Both the position numbers and the translations under genes were made by a program. DNA of 64,000 nucleotides from assembly GCA_964448675.1 (NCBI GenBank), contig CAYUZU010000015.1:55394-119393 (forward strand), read 5' to 3'. Shown piece by piece: positions 17,075 to 25,590 of this stretch; the first letter of the stretch is position 1, and each line of letters begins with the position of its first letter. The DNA comes from CAYUZU01 sp964448675 (GTDB lineage: Bacteria; Planctomycetota; Phycisphaerae; UBA1845; Fen-1342). Below the pieces are notes generated by a model that saw nothing but the letters and a program-made list of their open reading frames with translations, was not told the origin of the DNA and searched no databases.

Positions 17075-17893
17075 TCAGGCGCGCGAATACACCAGCGGAT
17101 TCAGCGGGCTCGCCGCCAGGTCGCCCGGGTTGAGCCCCGGGAACCAGCGCTCCAGATCCGCCGGCCGGTGCGGGTTGTCCGGCTCGGCCACGCGCGTGCC
17201 GTCGGCGATGTAGATCACCGTCATCACCTCACGCACGTGGTCCGATTGGTTCGGCGGCGCCATGTGCAGCGTCCACCCGGAGTGGAACGTCGCGTCGCCG
17301 GCCTGCATTGCATCGTTGACGATCGGGTAGCCGCGTTGCCGCACGATCGCCTGCAACTGCTGCTCGGATTCGTCCGAGATCGCGAGCTCTGCGACGCAGC
17401 CCTCGTGGTGCGAGCCGCTCGCGAACGTCAGCGCCCCCATCGCCACCGTACAATCCACCAGCGGCAGCCACATCGTCACGCTGTTGTCGTTGTCGAGCGG
17501 CCAGTAGTACTGATCCTGGTGCCAGGGCGTCGCACCGCCGTCGACTTCCTTGAACAGCGCCTGGTCGTGATAGATCCGCACGCCCGCCACCCCCATCAGT
17601 TCCGCCGCGATCTTCGCGAAACGCCGCGCCAGCGTGAACCGCGCCACCGCCTCACTCTGCTCCCACAGGTTGGCCACCTGTACGAACGCCTTGTGGTACG
17701 TGTCGCGCTGCTGGAGTGGCACGGCCTGTTTATTGGCAGCCCAGACGAGTTCCGCGATCGGTGCACGGTACGCCGCCACCTCGTCGGCCGCGGCCACGCC
17801 GCGCAGCAGAATGTGACCGTCGCGCTGATACTGCTCGTGCTGCGCGGTCGACAAGGGATAGTCACTGGTCAGGTCGGGAAGCGCTGCCGCCAT
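17075..17893 (-). CDS. Phytanoyl-CoA dioxygenase (PhyH) family protein
   Basis: 272-residue Fe(II)/2-oxoglutarate-dependent oxygenase of the PhyH family. The iron-binding HxD is visible as WHQDQYYW (His125, Asp127), and the distal His candidates lie in TFHSGWTLHMA (His204 and His210). The typical opening YxRDGHILLRGV is present near residue 20. Family members hydroxylate varied small molecules, and planctomycetes hold many paralogues, so the substrate is unknown. The ATG at 17893 follows GAGGAG about eight bases upstream; the longer upstream frame has no such signal. Cytoplasmic, with no clear operon partner. Confidence 0.85.
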   Translation of the reverse strand: MAAALPDLTSDYPLSTAQHEQYQRDGHILLRGVAAADEVAAYRAPIAELVWAANKQAVPLQQRDTYHKAFVQVANLWEQSEAVARFTLARRFAKIAAELMGVAGVRIYHDQALFKEVDGGATPWHQDQYYWPLDNDNSVTMWLPLVDCTVAMGALTFASGSHHEGCVAELAISDESEQQLQAIVRQRGYPIVNDAMQAGDATFHSGWTLHMAPPNQSDHVREVMTVIYIADGTRVAEPDNPHRPADLERWFPGLNPGDLAASPLNPLVYSRA

Positions 17894-17983
17894 CGATGCT
17901 CTCCTCGAAGCTGGTGCTTGCGGCACGATCCCGGCGACACCCAATCGCCGGGCGCGGCCCGCCACAGTGTGGCCGTACATAGC

Positions 17984-18019
17984 GATGCGGAGCCGCTCCC
18001 CTCCGGGCGACTCCGCATC
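17984..18019. terminator. Hairpin between PEP-CTERM and PhyH genes
   Basis: GATGCGGAG (17984-17992) pairs perfectly with CTCCGCATC (18011-18019) around an 18-base loop. It lies about 65 bases past the stop codon of the PEP-CTERM gene. There is no T-tract, so it may attenuate transcription or protect a 3' end rather than terminate. Confidence 0.4.
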
Positions 18020-18085
18020 CGTTGGCTTTGCCGCGCCGCGCGCCCAATGCGTCCAGACCGCGGCGGCACAATTGCTGCCGTTGTC

Positions 18086-18733
18086 TTAGCGACGGCGTAC
18101 CAGCACACCCAGCGCGAGCAGCGCGAACGCAGCCGGCTCGGGCACGACGGTGACGTTGTCCACCAGGAGATCGGTGTCAATCGCGAGGCCGCGCCATGCC
18201 GGGCCACTGTCATTGTGCAGGATGCGCACGGTGTTGACGCCGGCCAGCGTCGTGGTCACATCCGCGCCACCCGCCGAGGCGAGGTCGGCCGCCGTCACCG
18301 GAAACTCGAGCGTATGCCAGGCATCGTCGGCCGCGAGCGTAATCGCGTCGGCCGAGGCCCAGCGGCCACCGGGACCGTCGAACGCGACGCGCAGCGCCAG
18401 CGGCGCCGTCCCGAGCACCTTGAAGTCGGCGCGGATCGCCGTCACGCCCGCGGCGGTGTAATCGCCCGTCCAGTTGCCACCCTGGTTGTAGAAAGCAAGC
18501 CGGCTGCCGGCCCCGGTGCCGCCGTTGGCGACGACGCGCAGTGCGTTGTCACCTGCGCCGGTCGGTCCTGCATCCGCCTCGTTGTAGGGCGGATCCGGAT
18601 GCGGGAACCCCGCGCCCCAGTCCTGCGTCGTTCCATCCTGAAAACCATCGACGTGGCCGACCGTGACGGCCAGCGCGCTGCTCGTGCCAGCCAGCAGACC
18701 GGCTGCGACGAGCGCATACAGAAGCGGCTTCAT
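18086..18733 (-). CDS. PEP-CTERM secreted protein
   Basis: 215-residue exported protein with a signal peptide (to about residue 23) and the C-terminal sorting signal VPEPAAFALLALGVLVRRR. The middle region, with DGFQDGTTQDW, a Trp/Gly-rich sandwich pattern and a LLVDNVTV strand before the tail, resembles the jelly-roll domain common in PEP-CTERM proteins of planctomycetes. The ATG at 18733 follows GGAGGACAG. It is expected to be exported and processed by an exosortase encoded elsewhere. It is not notably similar in its middle part to the PEP-CTERM protein at 13568-14287. Role unknown. Confidence 0.83.
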   Translation of the reverse strand: MKPLLYALVAAGLLAGTSSALAVTVGHVDGFQDGTTQDWGAGFPHPDPPYNEADAGPTGAGDNALRVVANGGTGAGSRLAFYNQGGNWTGDYTAAGVTAIRADFKVLGTAPLALRVAFDGPGGRWASADAITLAADDAWHTLEFPVTAADLASAGGADVTTTLAGVNTVRILHNDSGPAWRGLAIDTDLLVDNVTVVPEPAAFALLALGVLVRRR

Positions 18734-18920
18734 CTCTGTCCTCCATGTTGGTTTCGATGCGACTTCGACCCGGAAGTCTTCCCGAACACCCGTCATGATA
18801 CACGCACTATCACGTGCACAGCAAGAACAGAGCAGGGCCTGACAGCGATTTCAGGTACGAGAGAAACCGATATGAAGGTCGATCGCCCCTGGCTTTCCGC
18901 CGCAGCAACGGACAGCAAGA

Positions 18921-18947
18921 AGGCCGATGCTGCATCAGCACCGGCCT
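18921..18947 (-). terminator. Terminator-like hairpin after the DUF1571 gene
   Basis: AGGCCGATGCTG (18921-18932) and CAGCACCGGCCT (18936-18947) pair over 12 positions with one mismatch and a three-base loop, 40 bases past the stop codon of the minus-strand DUF1571 gene. The minus-strand 3' flank is TCTTGCTG, only moderately T-rich. Confidence 0.5.
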
Positions 18948-18987
18948 GTGTGATTCGCTCAGGTGTTTGCGGAGGACCGCTTCAGCA

Positions 18988-19836
18988 TCAGAACTTGAAC
19001 GCGTCCTGCTCGAAGGCTGGGTCCAGCTCGACCCGCGTGAAGACATAACGCCCCAGGAGCTCGGTCTCTTCGTGGTCGGCGTAGGAATACACCGCCACCG
19101 GCAACAGCCACTCCTGGTCGAGATGCATCACCATCCGCGCGTCGGGATACACGTTCTCCGGGTCTTTCTCCGGCAGCTGGCGGACAATCACGAACGTCGG
19201 GCGGCCATCGACCTCCCCGGTGCCGACGTACTTGAGATCGAGCACGCCGCGTTCCTTCGCCTTCGTATTGTAACGCTCGAGCAGGCGGAAGGTGGAATCG
19301 AAGCCGCACTCGTCAATCGTGCGCCGGCTGGACTTGCGCGCCTGCTCCCCGTGCACCGGCACGAACAGATCCGATACGAAGAGCCGGGCCACGGCACCGG
19401 CCGGTTCTACGCGGACAAGCCGCTCGCCTTCCTCGTTGACGAAGTCGTCGGTCTCCATGTACAGGGCCCGCTTGGCCTGGCCGGCGTTCTTGTGCCACAA
19501 CATATAGATGCTGCGCGGCGTCTCGCGATAACGCACCTCGACTTCCTGCACATCGGACAGCTTGCCGTCGAGCCGCTCCTGTTTCACGAGCGTGCAGCGA
19601 TAGGCCTTGATGTTCTCCTGGTAGCGCTTCATGCCAAGCGCCACGAGCTCCATCGGATCGCGGGCCGCGACCTCCTCGAGCGGGCTGCTGGCCGCCGCGC
19701 CCTGGTCCAGGTGCCGCTCGACGGGCAGCTTCTCTTCGTGAGCGGTCGCGGGGATGCTGTAGACAATCCAGACGACGGGGGGAACGAGCAGTAAGAGGGC
19801 GCCGGTGATGTACAGAATGCCTCGGCGGCGTGTCAT
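18988..19836 (-). CDS. DUF1571 family exported protein
   Basis: 282-residue planctomycete protein. One N-terminal transmembrane or signal helix (about residues 7-25) anchors or exports it. The rest matches the DUF1571 pattern: a helix then NIKAYRCTLVKQERLDGKL, MLWHKN, GQAKRALYMETD, and a LolA/LppX-like beta sheet ending with YSYADHEETELLGRYVFTRVELD. The fold suggests lipid or lipoprotein handling in the periplasm, but no function has been shown to my knowledge. The ATG at 19836 is preferred over the TTG at 19875. A strong promoter lies about 165 bases upstream and a hairpin lies downstream, so it is probably monocistronic. Confidence 0.82.
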   Translation of the reverse strand: MTRRRGILYITGALLLLVPPVVWIVYSIPATAHEEKLPVERHLDQGAAASSPLEEVAARDPMELVALGMKRYQENIKAYRCTLVKQERLDGKLSDVQEVEVRYRETPRSIYMLWHKNAGQAKRALYMETDDFVNEEGERLVRVEPAGAVARLFVSDLFVPVHGEQARKSSRRTIDECGFDSTFRLLERYNTKAKERGVLDLKYVGTGEVDGRPTFVIVRQLPEKDPENVYPDARMVMHLDQEWLLPVAVYSYADHEETELLGRYVFTRVELDPAFEQDAFKF

Positions 19837-19998
19837 GCTGGGGGTGCTCCAAACAGTCGACCTTGCGCGGAACAAAATCGTTGCGCGTACAAAGCAACGC
19901 TACCATGCTCATCGACACGCCCCACTGGGCGTCTTCAGGAATTCCAGACGCGATCCGCGCAAACCCTGCGTCCACTCAGACCGCGCAATGCTTGGCAG

Positions 19999-20026
19999 AT
20001 TATACCTGTCACTAACCAAGTGACAA
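19999..20026 (-). promoter_or_regulatory. Near-consensus sigma-70 promoter for the DUF1571 gene
   Basis: Minus-strand TTGTCA (20021-20026) and a perfect TATAAT (19999-20004) lie 16 bases apart, directly after the stop codon of the hydrolase gene at 20030. The leader to the start codon at 19836 would be about 155 bases. Confidence 0.65.
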
Positions 20027-20029
20027 CAG

Positions 20030-20899
20030 TTATTTGCGCATCGCTACCGGCCGGTTGCAGGCCCAGGAGCGCAGATCCGTTTCGAACTGCTCGACCGCGG
20101 GTTCGAACTCGATCGTGTGCCCGGCCTGTTGATAATGCAGGAGCGTCGGCGGCGCGGCACATACGCGCTCTAACCAGCGTGTCGTCTGGTCGTTACGGAT
20201 GATCCGGTCCTGCCCGGCCGTCATCACCGTGACCGCCGACCGAACGGCACCGGGCGCGGTTCCTATCAACTGGCGGTCAACACGGTGTGACTGATACAGG
20301 AACCGCGCCGTCACACGCGTCAGCTTCATTGTGTCGCGATCAATAAAGGCCCGCCCCGCCGGGTTGTCCGTGAACAATTCCGGCTCATCCAACGGAATCG
20401 GTACCGAGCACGACGGCCGCAGGAGCAGCAACAACACAATGCGCAGCCGGCCGACCAGCCCAACGTCTATCTTCGGGAACAGTCCCGGCGCGATCAGCAG
20501 GATCCGCCCCACGCGCTCCGGCCGTTGGCGGGCCCAGGCCAACGCGAGTTTGCCGCCCCAGCTCACCCCGACGAGATTCACCCGACGAACGCCGGCTGCC
20601 CGTGTCGCAACGTCTGATAACTCATCAAGGTCCGCCAGCCAGCGAGCCGCGTTGGGCGTGTCACCCCGCGCCGCCGGGTTCAGCCCGCTGCCGCGCCGAT
20701 CCGGCAACAGCACGTACTGCCCCGCGTCGGCCAGCACGGACGCCGACCATGCGTACCAGCCGCCGTGCGATTGAATGCCGTGGAGGTAAAGCGTCGCTTC
20801 GGTCGGCGGTTCTGTCGGTTGCCAGGCGCGCCCGCGCACCACGTAGCCGTCGCTCAGCGTCCAGTCGTGGGAGATCGGGGGTGTCAGCGGAGCCCGCAT
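20030..20899 (-). CDS. Alpha/beta hydrolase
   Basis: 289-residue cytoplasmic alpha/beta-hydrolase, close in style to monoacylglycerol lipase-like or serine aminopeptidase S33 proteins. The oxyanion region is YLHGIQSHGGW. The nucleophile elbow is GVSWGGK. The acid is Asp in TAGQDRII and the His is in QQAGHTIEFE near the C-terminus, so the catalytic triad is complete. It starts nine bases after the stop of the ACT-domain gene and is probably co-transcribed with it. Substrate cannot be predicted. The C-terminal 15 residues extend a little beyond the usual fold. Confidence 0.85.
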   Translation of the reverse strand: MRAPLTPPISHDWTLSDGYVVRGRAWQPTEPPTEATLYLHGIQSHGGWYAWSASVLADAGQYVLLPDRRGSGLNPAARGDTPNAARWLADLDELSDVATRAAGVRRVNLVGVSWGGKLALAWARQRPERVGRILLIAPGLFPKIDVGLVGRLRIVLLLLLRPSCSVPIPLDEPELFTDNPAGRAFIDRDTMKLTRVTARFLYQSHRVDRQLIGTAPGAVRSAVTVMTAGQDRIIRNDQTTRWLERVCAAPPTLLHYQQAGHTIEFEPAVEQFETDLRSWACNRPVAMRK

Positions 20900-20908
20900 G
20901 CGGCGTGA

Positions 20909-21373
20909 TCAGAGCTCGTGCTCGTTGAGAACGACGAACTTGTTACGCTTCAGAACGCGGACGCCGGCCTGCACATCGTCCACCTGGATCGCCAGGCAGG
21001 GACGCTTCTCCTTGCCGGCCCACACCGTATAGAGGTAATTGATGTTGACCTCACCGGCGATCAGCGCGCTGCACAGCGTGAGGATCGCGCGGTTGCCAGC
21101 GGGCAACTCGACCACGATGATCTCGCTCTCGCTGAGGGCAAAACGCGCATCGACGAGCACCTGTTGTGCGCGATCCGGGTCATCCACCAGCAAGCGCACG
21201 ATGGCACAGTCCACCGACGCGTCAACGGACATGCCCAGGATGTGCACCGGTTCGTCGTCGAGCAGGCGCGTCACACGCAGCAACTGCCCCAGGCGGTTCT
21301 CCAGGAAGATCGAAAGCTGGCGGCAACAGGGATAGTCGCTGCCTTCGGCCGTTTGGAATGGTTCGACGTTCAT
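20909..21373 (-). CDS. Tandem ACT-domain regulatory protein
   Basis: 154-residue protein consisting of two ACT-like halves. The first opens with QLSIFLENRLGQLLRVTRLL, the second has NRAILTLCSALIAGEVNINYLYTVW, the classic ACT strand-helix pattern. Standalone double-ACT proteins bind amino acids or other small ligands and act as sensors, or as partners of enzymes. There is no catalytic domain. The ATG at 21373 was chosen because the longer frame has no conserved residues upstream. It overlaps no gene and leads the hydrolase gene by nine bases. The ligand is unknown. Confidence 0.78.
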   Translation of the reverse strand: MNVEPFQTAEGSDYPCCRQLSIFLENRLGQLLRVTRLLDDEPVHILGMSVDASVDCAIVRLLVDDPDRAQQVLVDARFALSESEIIVVELPAGNRAILTLCSALIAGEVNINYLYTVWAGKEKRPCLAIQVDDVQAGVRVLKRNKFVVLNEHEL

Positions 21374-21507
21374 CGCTACTTGCACGCAGGTGCGGGCCGC
21401 GGGTCGCAAAGTGAGAATCCGACCGGTAAGTTAGCTTTGCGGGCCGTCGCTGTACAGCACAAAATGTGCATTCCGCTCGCGACGAGCGGGTCCTGGTGCA
21501 AGAGCTG

Positions 21508-23640
21508 ATGGCATTCCTGTATCCCGTGCTGTTGTGGGGCATGCTGGCCGCCGCGGTGCCGGTGCTGATCCACTTGCTGCTGCGTCCCCGGCCGCGAAGA
21601 TTGCGCTTTCCCGCCGTGCGCTTGATGCAGAACGTGCTGGCGCTGGGACAGCGGGCCAATCGCCTGCGGAACATCCTGCTGCTCTTGTCGCGCGCCGCAC
21701 TGCTGGTGTGCGCAGCGCTGCTGCTGGCGGGGCCGACGTGCACGTCGGCGCCCGCGGGCGGGGCGGCAACCGACGCCGTCGCCGCAGTGGTCGTGCTGGA
21801 CGACTCGCTGAGCATGCAGTACCGCCTGCGCTACGGCGAGCCGCGCACCGTGCTCGACGAGGCGCGTGCGGACGCGATGGCCTACATCAGCGCATCCGAA
21901 AGCTGGCCGCGCGACACGCGCCTCGCCGTGCTGCGCCCGAGCGATCTCGACCGCCCCACCGCGCTCACCGCCGACCGTGCGCAGCTCCGCCAACGCCTGG
22001 CGGAAAGCACGAACGAGCCCCACGCCCACGCGCTGGGCGCCACCCTGCGCACCGCCGTCGACCTCCTCCGCCGCGAGAGCGGCCCCCGGCAACAGCAGAT
22101 CATCGTCTTCACCGACGGCGCGGCCTCGGCGTGGCACGACGTCGCCCCGGGCATCATCGGCGGCGCGGACGACTTGTCGGTGCACGTGGTGTGCTGCGCG
22201 CTGCGCGCGCGTGTCAACCTCGCGATTCACGCCGTCGAACCGCCGCCGCTCGGCTGGCCCGCCGAAAGCGAAGCGCCGTTGCGCGTCGTGTTGTCGAGCG
22301 TCGGCGTGGACGGCGTGTGCCACCTGGCCGTGCGTGCCGGCGACACCGAGCTGACGCGCTCGGCGCCGATCGAGGTCCGCCGCGACGGCCTGCACGACAT
22401 CAGCCTGCCACTGCCGCCCAGCCCGCCGGGCCCCCACACGGCCCTGGTCACGCTGGAGCCGGACGACCTGCTGCAATTCGATCAAACACACCACCTGACC
22501 TGGCAGACCGCGCCGCGCCCGACCGCGTGGCTGATCACGGCCTCCACGCGCGACGACGACCCGGGCGTGACGGCCGCGATCCTCCGCAACCTGCTCGCCC
22601 CGCAAGTGCTCGCCCCGCAGCAGCAGCGCGTCGCGCTGCGCGTGCTCGACCACGACATGATCGCTTCCGGACTCGCCGCCATCCGCAGTGGCGCCGCGAA
22701 ACGGCCGGCGCTGGTGGCGGTGCTGGCGGCGGGGGAGGCCGACGACGCGTGGCCAGCGGGCCTGGTCGACCTGGCCCGGCAAGGCGCCACGTTGCTGCTG
22801 GTGCCGCGCGGTCCCGCAGCCAACGACTGGGGCCCGCTGCGCGCCGTGCTGAGCGAGTCCGAGCCCATCGTGGAAGAACTCGACGACGCCGCGCTACGCT
22901 GGATCGACGCCCCGGCCGGCCAGCCGGACGACGTGGCCGCGCTGCGCGAGATCGAGCGAGCCCGCGTGCGGCGGCGCGTGCGGCTGCTCGGGTTGACCAC
23001 TGACGCGGCGGTGCTGGCGCGCTACGCGGACGACGTCCCGGCGCTCGTCGCACGCAAGATCGGGCGGGGCCGTGTGGTGCTGCTGAGCACGTCGCCGGCA
23101 CCGGCCTGGAGCGATCTGGGCGCCCGGGCCGCGGGCCTGCTGACGTGGCTGCACCAGTTGCTCGATGAAGCCGTGGCGACCCCCTCGGCCGTCGCGCAGT
23201 TCACGGCGGGCGAAGCGCTGCAGAAACGCTTCGGCGTGCTGCCCAATGCCGGGCTGGTGCATGTTCAGCCGGTTGGCGGCAGCGAGGCGGCCGCGGGCTG
23301 GTTGACGCTCGAACAGGGCCAGCCCACGACACCCTGGCCGACGCCGGCCGCGGGCTTCTACGCGATCCGCACGCGGGACGACCGGGACGCCCGTGCGTGG
23401 TACGCGGTCAACTGGCCGACCGCCGAGTCCGACCTGCGGCCGATCACGCACGACGCGCTGGTACGCCGCCTGGGTACCGACAACGTCGTGCTGCAGATGC
23501 CGGGCGGGGCCGACGCCGTGGCCCGCGGCGGCTGGTCCGCGTGGCTGCGGCAGTTTGGTGGTCCCCGCTGGCCGTTGGGGCTGGTGCTGTTGCTGATCTT
23601 CGTCGTCGAGCTGACGTATGCGGCGCGCGGCGAGCGTTGA
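21508..23640 (+). CDS. BatA/VWA-domain membrane protein
   Basis: 710-residue protein of the aerotolerance (BatA-like) family widespread in planctomycetes. An N-terminal helix (LWGMLAAAVPVLIHLL) leads into the RRLRFPAVRLM motif typical of the BatA N-terminal domain. A second helix lies near residue 55-75. A von Willebrand A domain follows with the metal-site motif DxSxS at Asp98, Ser100 and Ser102. The long middle region resembles the class-I glutamine-amidotransferase-like insertion of these proteins. A last transmembrane helix lies near residue 690. These proteins usually sit in MoxR/BatA operons; no MoxR gene is beside it here. ATG at 21508 is preferred over the earlier start at 21466, which would put 14 polar residues before the helix. 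Confidence 0.82.
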   Translation: MAFLYPVLLWGMLAAAVPVLIHLLLRPRPRRLRFPAVRLMQNVLALGQRANRLRNILLLLSRAALLVCAALLLAGPTCTSAPAGGAATDAVAAVVVLDDSLSMQYRLRYGEPRTVLDEARADAMAYISASESWPRDTRLAVLRPSDLDRPTALTADRAQLRQRLAESTNEPHAHALGATLRTAVDLLRRESGPRQQQIIVFTDGAASAWHDVAPGIIGGADDLSVHVVCCALRARVNLAIHAVEPPPLGWPAESEAPLRVVLSSVGVDGVCHLAVRAGDTELTRSAPIEVRRDGLHDISLPLPPSPPGPHTALVTLEPDDLLQFDQTHHLTWQTAPRPTAWLITASTRDDDPGVTAAILRNLLAPQVLAPQQQRVALRVLDHDMIASGLAAIRSGAAKRPALVAVLAAGEADDAWPAGLVDLARQGATLLLVPRGPAANDWGPLRAVLSESEPIVEELDDAALRWIDAPAGQPDDVAALREIERARVRRRVRLLGLTTDAAVLARYADDVPALVARKIGRGRVVLLSTSPAPAWSDLGARAAGLLTWLHQLLDEAVATPSAVAQFTAGEALQKRFGVLPNAGLVHVQPVGGSEAAAGWLTLEQGQPTTPWPTPAAGFYAIRTRDDRDARAWYAVNWPTAESDLRPITHDALVRRLGTDNVVLQMPGGADAVARGGWSAWLRQFGGPRWPLGLVLLLIFVVELTYAARGER

Positions 23641-23748
23641 AGCGGCGTGCGTCGCTTCGCGATCCCCGGCCGTTGGTGGGGGAGATTCGCAAAAACCGTC
23701 AAGCAAACGACCGGGGCGGGCGGTAGCCTGCAAGGAAAGGGAGCACTG

Positions 23749-24642
23749 ATGAACCCGCGAACCGAACAGAGCTACAAGGAACGCATGCTGCAGGTCCTGG
23801 TGCACATCCAGAATCACCTGGACGAAGCACTCCGTCTCGAGGATCTCGCCGCCGTGGCACACTTCTCGCCCTATCACTTCCACCGCATTTTCCAGGGCAT
23901 GATGGGCGAGACCGTCATGGCGCACATCCGCCGGCTGCGGCTGGAACGCGCCGCCATGCGGCTGAAGACCGGCGAACAGGCCGTCACCCAGATTGCGTTC
24001 GAGGCCGGCTACGAGACGCACGAGGCCTTCACGCGCGCGTTCCGCGGCATGTTCGGCGAATCTCCCTCGGGATTCCGCGCGGCCCACCAGGTGCAGCCGT
24101 GGCCTGCCGTGCCGTCCGGGGTGCACTACGAGCCCACCGGCGGTGTACAGGACTTCTCACTGGCACAAGGAGCAGCCGAAATGGATGCAAGCATTCGCAA
24201 GATCGACGAGATGCGCGTGGCGTTCGTGCGCCACGTGGGCCCCTACCACGAGGTCGGCCCCACCTGGGGACGGCTGATGGCCTGGGCCGGCCCGCGCGGG
24301 CTGTGTGGTCCCGACATGCAGTGCTTCGGGATCTGCTACGACGATCCGCAGGTCACGCCGCCGGACAAGATCCGCTACGACGCCTGCATCGTGGTGCGGG
24401 ATGATGTTACGCCCGAGGGGGACGTGGGCGTCCAGACGGTGGGCGGCCGCGAGTACGCCACCACGATCCACGCAGGCCCCTACGACAACCTGCACCAGAC
24501 GTACGCCGCGTTGTGCGGCCAGTGGATCCCGACGCAAGGGCGTGAGATGGCGTCGCAGCCGACGCTCGAGTTCTACCGCAATGACCCCAATCACACCCCG
24601 CCGGCGGAATTGCGGACCGAGGTCTGTGTCCCGTTGGCGTAA
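23749..24642 (+). CDS. AraC-family regulator with GyrI-like effector domain
   Basis: 297-residue transcription factor of the Rob/SoxS-like type with a C-terminal ligand domain. Residues 1-115 form two helix-turn-helix motifs (LEDLAAVAHFSPYHFHRIF and VTQIAFEAGYETHEAFTRAF). Residues about 145-297 form a GyrI-like/BacterialRob domain (RKIDEMRVAFVRHVGPYHEVG...AGPYDNL), which commonly binds hydrophobic or cationic small molecules. This arrangement is typical of multidrug-responsive activators. The start follows AAGGAAAGGGAG. It stands alone, so its target genes are not evident here. A hairpin lies just downstream. Confidence 0.9.
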   Translation: MNPRTEQSYKERMLQVLVHIQNHLDEALRLEDLAAVAHFSPYHFHRIFQGMMGETVMAHIRRLRLERAAMRLKTGEQAVTQIAFEAGYETHEAFTRAFRGMFGESPSGFRAAHQVQPWPAVPSGVHYEPTGGVQDFSLAQGAAEMDASIRKIDEMRVAFVRHVGPYHEVGPTWGRLMAWAGPRGLCGPDMQCFGICYDDPQVTPPDKIRYDACIVVRDDVTPEGDVGVQTVGGREYATTIHAGPYDNLHQTYAALCGQWIPTQGREMASQPTLEFYRNDPNHTPPAELRTEVCVPLA

Positions 24643-24674
24643 GGCACCGCGCCAGATGTGGGCTGAACGAAAAA

Positions 24675-24708
24675 GAGCCCCGCGACACCGACAGGCGACG
24701 CGGGGCTC
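24675..24708. terminator. Ten-bp GC hairpin downstream of the AraC gene
   Basis: GAGCCCCGCG (24675-24684) pairs with CGCGGGGCTC (24699-24708). On the minus strand the stem is followed by TTTTTC, a canonical rho-independent layout; on the plus strand it is followed only by AAAGGG. It lies 33 bases past the AraC stop codon. Confidence 0.6.
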
Positions 24709-24827
24709 AAAGGGGGACACGACAGCTTCCACCAGAGAATATGCGAAGTGTTTGTGAAGTGTGGGAGGAATCTTGCCGAAATATCCGTGGTCCCCTGCCC
24801 CCGTCGCCGCGACCGATAGCACCTCGC

Positions 24828-24855
24828 TTGCATTTGCCCGCCGCCAACCTATTAT
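24828..24855 (+). promoter_or_regulatory. Promoter predicted to give a leaderless transcript
   Basis: TTGCAT (24828-24833) and TATTAT (24850-24855) lie 16 bases apart. The ATG at 24862 begins six bases after the -10 box, where transcription itself should start, and there is no ribosome site. Confidence 0.5.
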
Positions 24856-24861
24856 CGCGGC

Positions 24862-25590
24862 ATGCGAAACCCTGCCGTCGACAGGATGAAGAAATCTCGC
24901 GGCGCGGCGCGGAACGACGCCCGAGAACCGCGGCGTCCGATCATCGCGCGCGGCCTGCCGGTGTCGTTCGTTCTCTGCGCCGCCATGTTGCTGGTCGGCT
25001 GCCAGGCGCCGCCGGCCGCCGACGGCCCGACACGGATGACGCTCCACATCGCGGATTACGACACATTTCTGGACGATGCACTCTCGCTGCTGCGCCGCGC
25101 TGATTATCCGCCCGACTACGTCGACCGATCGCAGGGTCTGATCATCTCCGAGCCCGCCACCGCGGCCCAGTGGTTCGAACCCTGGCGCATCGATGCGCCC
25201 GGGCCCTACCAGACGCTCGAAGCCAGCATGCACACGATCCGCAAACGCGTCACCGTGCGCCTGCTGCCGAGCGGGGCCGACGTGGCCGACGATACGCTGA
25301 TCGAACCGATCGCGGACATGCCGGCGCGCGGCCCGTTCGACGTGCGCGTGCTGGTCGAGAAGCACCGCTACAGCACGCCCGAGCGCCAGATCACCACCGC
25401 GTCGGGTGCGCTGTCCATGTACAGCAACCGGATCCCGACGACCGCCGGCGTGCGGGCACGCGGGCAGCACGCCTGGGTGTCGCTCGGGCGCGACGTGCTG
25501 ATGGAAGAGCGCCTGCTCGATCGCCTGGCTGCGCTCGCCCCCGCAACGACTGACGAAGCCCCGGTCAGCGCCCCAGCAACTCAGCCATGA
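24862..25590 (+). CDS. Lipoprotein of unknown function
   Basis: 242 residues with a long charged N-region, then a signal helix (about residues 33-47) ending in the lipobox LVGC, so it should be lipid-anchored. The mature part starts with TRMTLHIADYDTFLDDALSLLRR and is a mixed alpha/beta domain with no motif I recognise. It ends in an Ala/Thr/Pro-rich tail. The ATG at 24862 is supported by a promoter whose start site coincides with it. An internal ATG at 24886 would give a more ordinary signal peptide. The 3' end overlaps the convergent GHL10 gene by 26 bp. Confidence 0.72.
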   Translation: MRNPAVDRMKKSRGAARNDAREPRRPIIARGLPVSFVLCAAMLLVGCQAPPAADGPTRMTLHIADYDTFLDDALSLLRRADYPPDYVDRSQGLIISEPATAAQWFEPWRIDAPGPYQTLEASMHTIRKRVTVRLLPSGADVADDTLIEPIADMPARGPFDVRVLVEKHRYSTPERQITTASGALSMYSNRIPTTAGVRARGQHAWVSLGRDVLMEERLLDRLAALAPATTDEAPVSAPATQP

